NCBI GenBank assembly: GCA_029204225.1
Contig: CM055097.1
Coordinates: 12,570,721-12,634,720, forward strand
Length of the DNA stretch: 64,000 nucleotides
Direction of reading: 5' to 3'
Origin: Diphasiastrum complanatum
Taxonomy: Eukaryota; Streptophyta; Lycopodiopsida; Lycopodiales; Lycopodiaceae
The translations under genes and the position numbers were made by a program. How positions within the stretch are numbered: position 1 is the stretch's first letter; every line of letters begins with the position of its first letter. The notes below the pieces were generated by a model. That model was not told the origin of the DNA. It did not search any database and saw only the letters and a list, made by a program, of their open reading frames with translations. Below are positions 61,620-64,000 of this stretch, in pieces.

Positions 61620-64000
61620 GCACAGAATCGCGTTTCTGGGCTCATAAACGCGTTTCTTCTTCCAGAATCACACTTAAAAAAAAAACAGTATATTAAAATT
61701 TTTTTGTACCTCTTCACAGCCAGAATGTCAAACAAGAAAGTTATGGGAGTTTAAAGACAAACAAAGAAATGAATTTGTCTAAACGCCTGCAAGGACTCCC
61801 ACGCTACCGTCAGTCACCTGTTTTCGCTCACACTGGAATTATTCTATCCCTCGCCTTGTCTCGTGTGTTTTTTGGCACTTGCTGTGATCCTACTAGAATC
61901 AATGTGACGCGTGCTCGGATTTGTTCAGCTCTGTTTTAGGCTGGTAATGTTTTTCAATGCAGTGTGTTTTCTTCTACTGAACGGTTGTCTGCTTGTTTTT
62001 GTTCGCAGGCTTGATCTCGTGTTGACACGAAGCCGGTGCAGGGCCGAGGCCTTTGGGGCGAGTTTGAGCTTACTGAGGGGGATGTGGCTACACACCATGG
62101 CACGGGAGTCCGTAGATGAGATGCTTGCATTGTGGTGGTCTCTTCACAAGATCACTTACCAGGGTTAGGGCTCACTTACTGAGGGTCAGAGGGCCGGGTG
62201 GGTGGGCATTGGGCATATCTGATTGCCCCAGGATTTCTGATGAGGAGAGGGAGAGGTTGTCTATTATGTACGGGCATGGTGCTGCATCATAGGTTTCCGG
62301 ACAGGGACAGGGACAGGGAGTAGGAGCAGCTGCAGGTTCACAGGCAGGGCTCACAAGTAGGCAAGCACGGCCTACTACGGGTGCAGAGCCTAGTACAACA
62401 CGTTATGGGCAGGGTTTAGGTGCAGTGCATGGTCTAGGCGGGGCCACTCCAGTTCCACCCGTAGCATAAGTGCTTAGTTCAGAGGGGAGAGCGTCACATG
62501 AGCAGGTTGGATCAGCGGCAACGGGTCCTTCTCGTCCCTCCTCTTCTTCGGCGGCAGATGCAGCACATGGTTCGACAGGTCCTTCCAGAGATAGTGATAC
62601 ACCCACAAATCAGCCATCCGGTTTGCGTGTTAGATCACGAGCGCCATGTGCACAGCAGAGAGAGGTTAGGCCCAGACATCAGACCCTTGATCGATGCGGG
62701 TGGCAGAGAGAGCAGCAGGCCCGGTGCACTCGACTTGCTGGCCAGTTCTTTTACGAGTGCGGCATTCCTTTTGCTGTTGCTGACACTTGGGTGTTCAGGG
62801 AGTTTTGCGCATAGATGGCAGCCGTGGATGCTACATGGATGCCTCCCAGACGAGAGGCATTGCGAGGCAGGATGCTTCGTCAGGAAGAGGAGACCATCAC
62901 GCGGGAGCTGAGTTCCATTCGCTCAGCTTGGCAGATGTAAGTACTTTGTTTCCATAAACCCATTGCATGCGTTTAGGGTTGACTCGTGGCGCAATTTTTG
63001 CATGTGGCCAATGGGTGTTTTGTGGTAGGTATGGATGCACGATATTGAGTGATGGATGGACCGACATTCGTCGACAATCCGTCGTCAATGTCTTGGTTTC
63101 TTGCCTGCTTGGCACAGTATTCCTACGTGCCACTCGAGGTGGTGACGCCATCATAGCCGATTTCATATGGGAGGTTATTAGAGATGTTATTGCTGACATT
63201 GAGGTGGAGCATGTGGTTCAGGTTGTCACGGACAACGCTTCGAATTGCAAGCAGATGGGAGAGATTATGACGAGGGAGCACCCCAGCATTGTGTGGACAC
63301 CCTGTACTGCGCATTGCATAGACTTGCTCATCCATGACCTGTGTGCACTTCCATGGACCAGAGAGGTATTGGTTTCTCCATTTGCTATGCTATCTTGATT
63401 GACGCCTGCTCCATGCTGCTAAACACATCTCAACTGCTGTCAAAATTTTTTATTGGATGTCTGTGTTGCAGGTCACTTCTACGGCCATGCGCCTGGTCAC
63501 TTTTGTTACCAGGAAGAGGCGTGTGTTTGGCCCTATTCTGCACCTTCTCGCACCTAAACCTAAAGAAGCCAGCACAGACACGCTTTGCCTTTTACTTCTT
63601 GGTGCTAGAGCGATTGACAAAGGTGAAGGACGCACTGCGGCGGATGGTTTCCAGCGAGTCCTTCCGAGAGTTCATGGACGTCCCACATGCGGCGTTTTTC
63701 CGGTCCATAGTGTTCGGTGAGCAGTTCTGGACACATGGTGAGGAGATTACTGGGGTCCTTCTACCCATTTTCAGAGTGCTGCGCCTGGTAGACCGTGAGG
63801 GGTGCACTCTCGGCCTCATTTACGAGTTCATGGACCGCATCGGCGAGGGGATTCTGACGTCAGCCTTGGACGAGCACAGGTATGACTCTTCATTGTCTGG
63901 TTTGTTCATTGTCTAGTTCGTTGTTTCTCACTCAAGTCTAATTCGTTTCTTTTTATGCTATGGCAGCTATGGTTACATGATTATTGTAATTTGTCTGCTG
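61620..64000 (+). mobile_element. hAT element, 5' part, in PAH intron 5
   Basis: Starts near 61610-61630 with repeated AATCGCGTTTCT/AAACGCGTTTCT words that could be subterminal repeats. It continues through transposase exons to the window edge. The left boundary coincides with the truncation of the family A LTR. The right end is outside. Confidence 0.6.
62470..64000 (+). pseudogene. hAT transposase with DUF659-type catalytic part, broken
   Basis: The transposase would cut and rejoin the element. Segment 62470-62936: a Ser-rich start, then LAGQFFYECGIPFAVADTWV, an in-frame TAG at 62812-62814, and TWMPPRREALRGRMLRQEEE. GT-AG intron 62937-63028. Exon 63029-63365: the catalytic RNase H-like start MYGCTILSDGWTDIRRQSVV, VVTDNASNCKQMG and TPCTAHCIDLLIHDL; the D in SDGWTD and the D in VTDNA are the usual first two catalytic residues. 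Intron 63366-63471. Exon 63472-63880: LVTFVTRKRRVFGPILHL, a one-base frameshift near 63560, then KKPAQTRFAFYFLVLERL and VLRLVDREGCTLGLIYEFMD. An intron follows to 63966. The dimerisation domain is beyond the window. A BED finger is not found upstream. Confidence 0.8.

Overview
The window is a gene-poor, retrotransposon-rich stretch of a land-plant nuclear genome. Two host genes are recognisable. The first is an alpha-expansin (27669-28880, three exons). The second is the 5' two-thirds of a lipin-type phosphatidate phosphatase of the plant PAH family, which starts at 45756, shows five coding exons to 59992 and runs off the window. GT-AG introns, an expansin, a plant-type PAH and plant-type Ty3/gypsy, Ty1/copia and hAT elements establish a plant. 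Very large repeat-filled introns (8.0 kb, 3.8 kb and more than 4 kb in PAH) suggest a large genome such as that of a gymnosperm, fern or lycophyte. The species cannot be fixed from the sequence.

Layout. 1-8000: a (GA)n array, a reverse-strand copia fragment, an unclassified dispersed repeat, a decayed chromodomain Ty3 element (about 2660-6131) and a copia LTR (6132-7046). 8016-13542: a reverse-strand copia element whose middle is occupied by a truncated Tat/Athila-like element with a tRNA-Asp type primer site. 13543-21760: a second Tat/Athila-like element (LTR, PBS, pol remnant) split by a nearly full-length chromodomain Ty3 element that itself carries a MITE. 21760-27540: AT-rich DNA without recognisable genes, a second copy of the dispersed repeat, and (GA)n arrays interleaved with a short repeated unit. 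27543-28880: expansin gene with a plausible TATA box. 30292-35369: a complete but internally deleted reverse-strand Ty3 element carrying a solo copia LTR. 35370-41000: pile-up of copia LTRs and pol remnants, including an LTR-internal-LTR-PBS arrangement. 41000-45755: no recognisable gene except possible PAH 5' leader sequence. 45756-64000: PAH gene.

The PAH introns hold most of the structures worth checking. These are a Ty3 integrase tail joined in one open frame to a hAT-type BED zinc finger, (CT)n/(CA)n arrays, a cluster of a palindromic 10-mer, an unclassified terminal-inverted-repeat element with a probable 8-bp target duplication, copia RT and RNase H pieces, and a hAT transposase pseudogene. 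Nothing in the window looks like an operon, CRISPR array, tRNA or rRNA gene. The two host genes are functionally independent (cell-wall loosening and membrane lipid/triacylglycerol metabolism). Everything else is explained as mobile DNA, simple repeats, or sequence that could not be assigned.

All homology calls were made by eye from translated motifs. Element boundaries are exact only where LTR ends, primer sites or target duplications are named.
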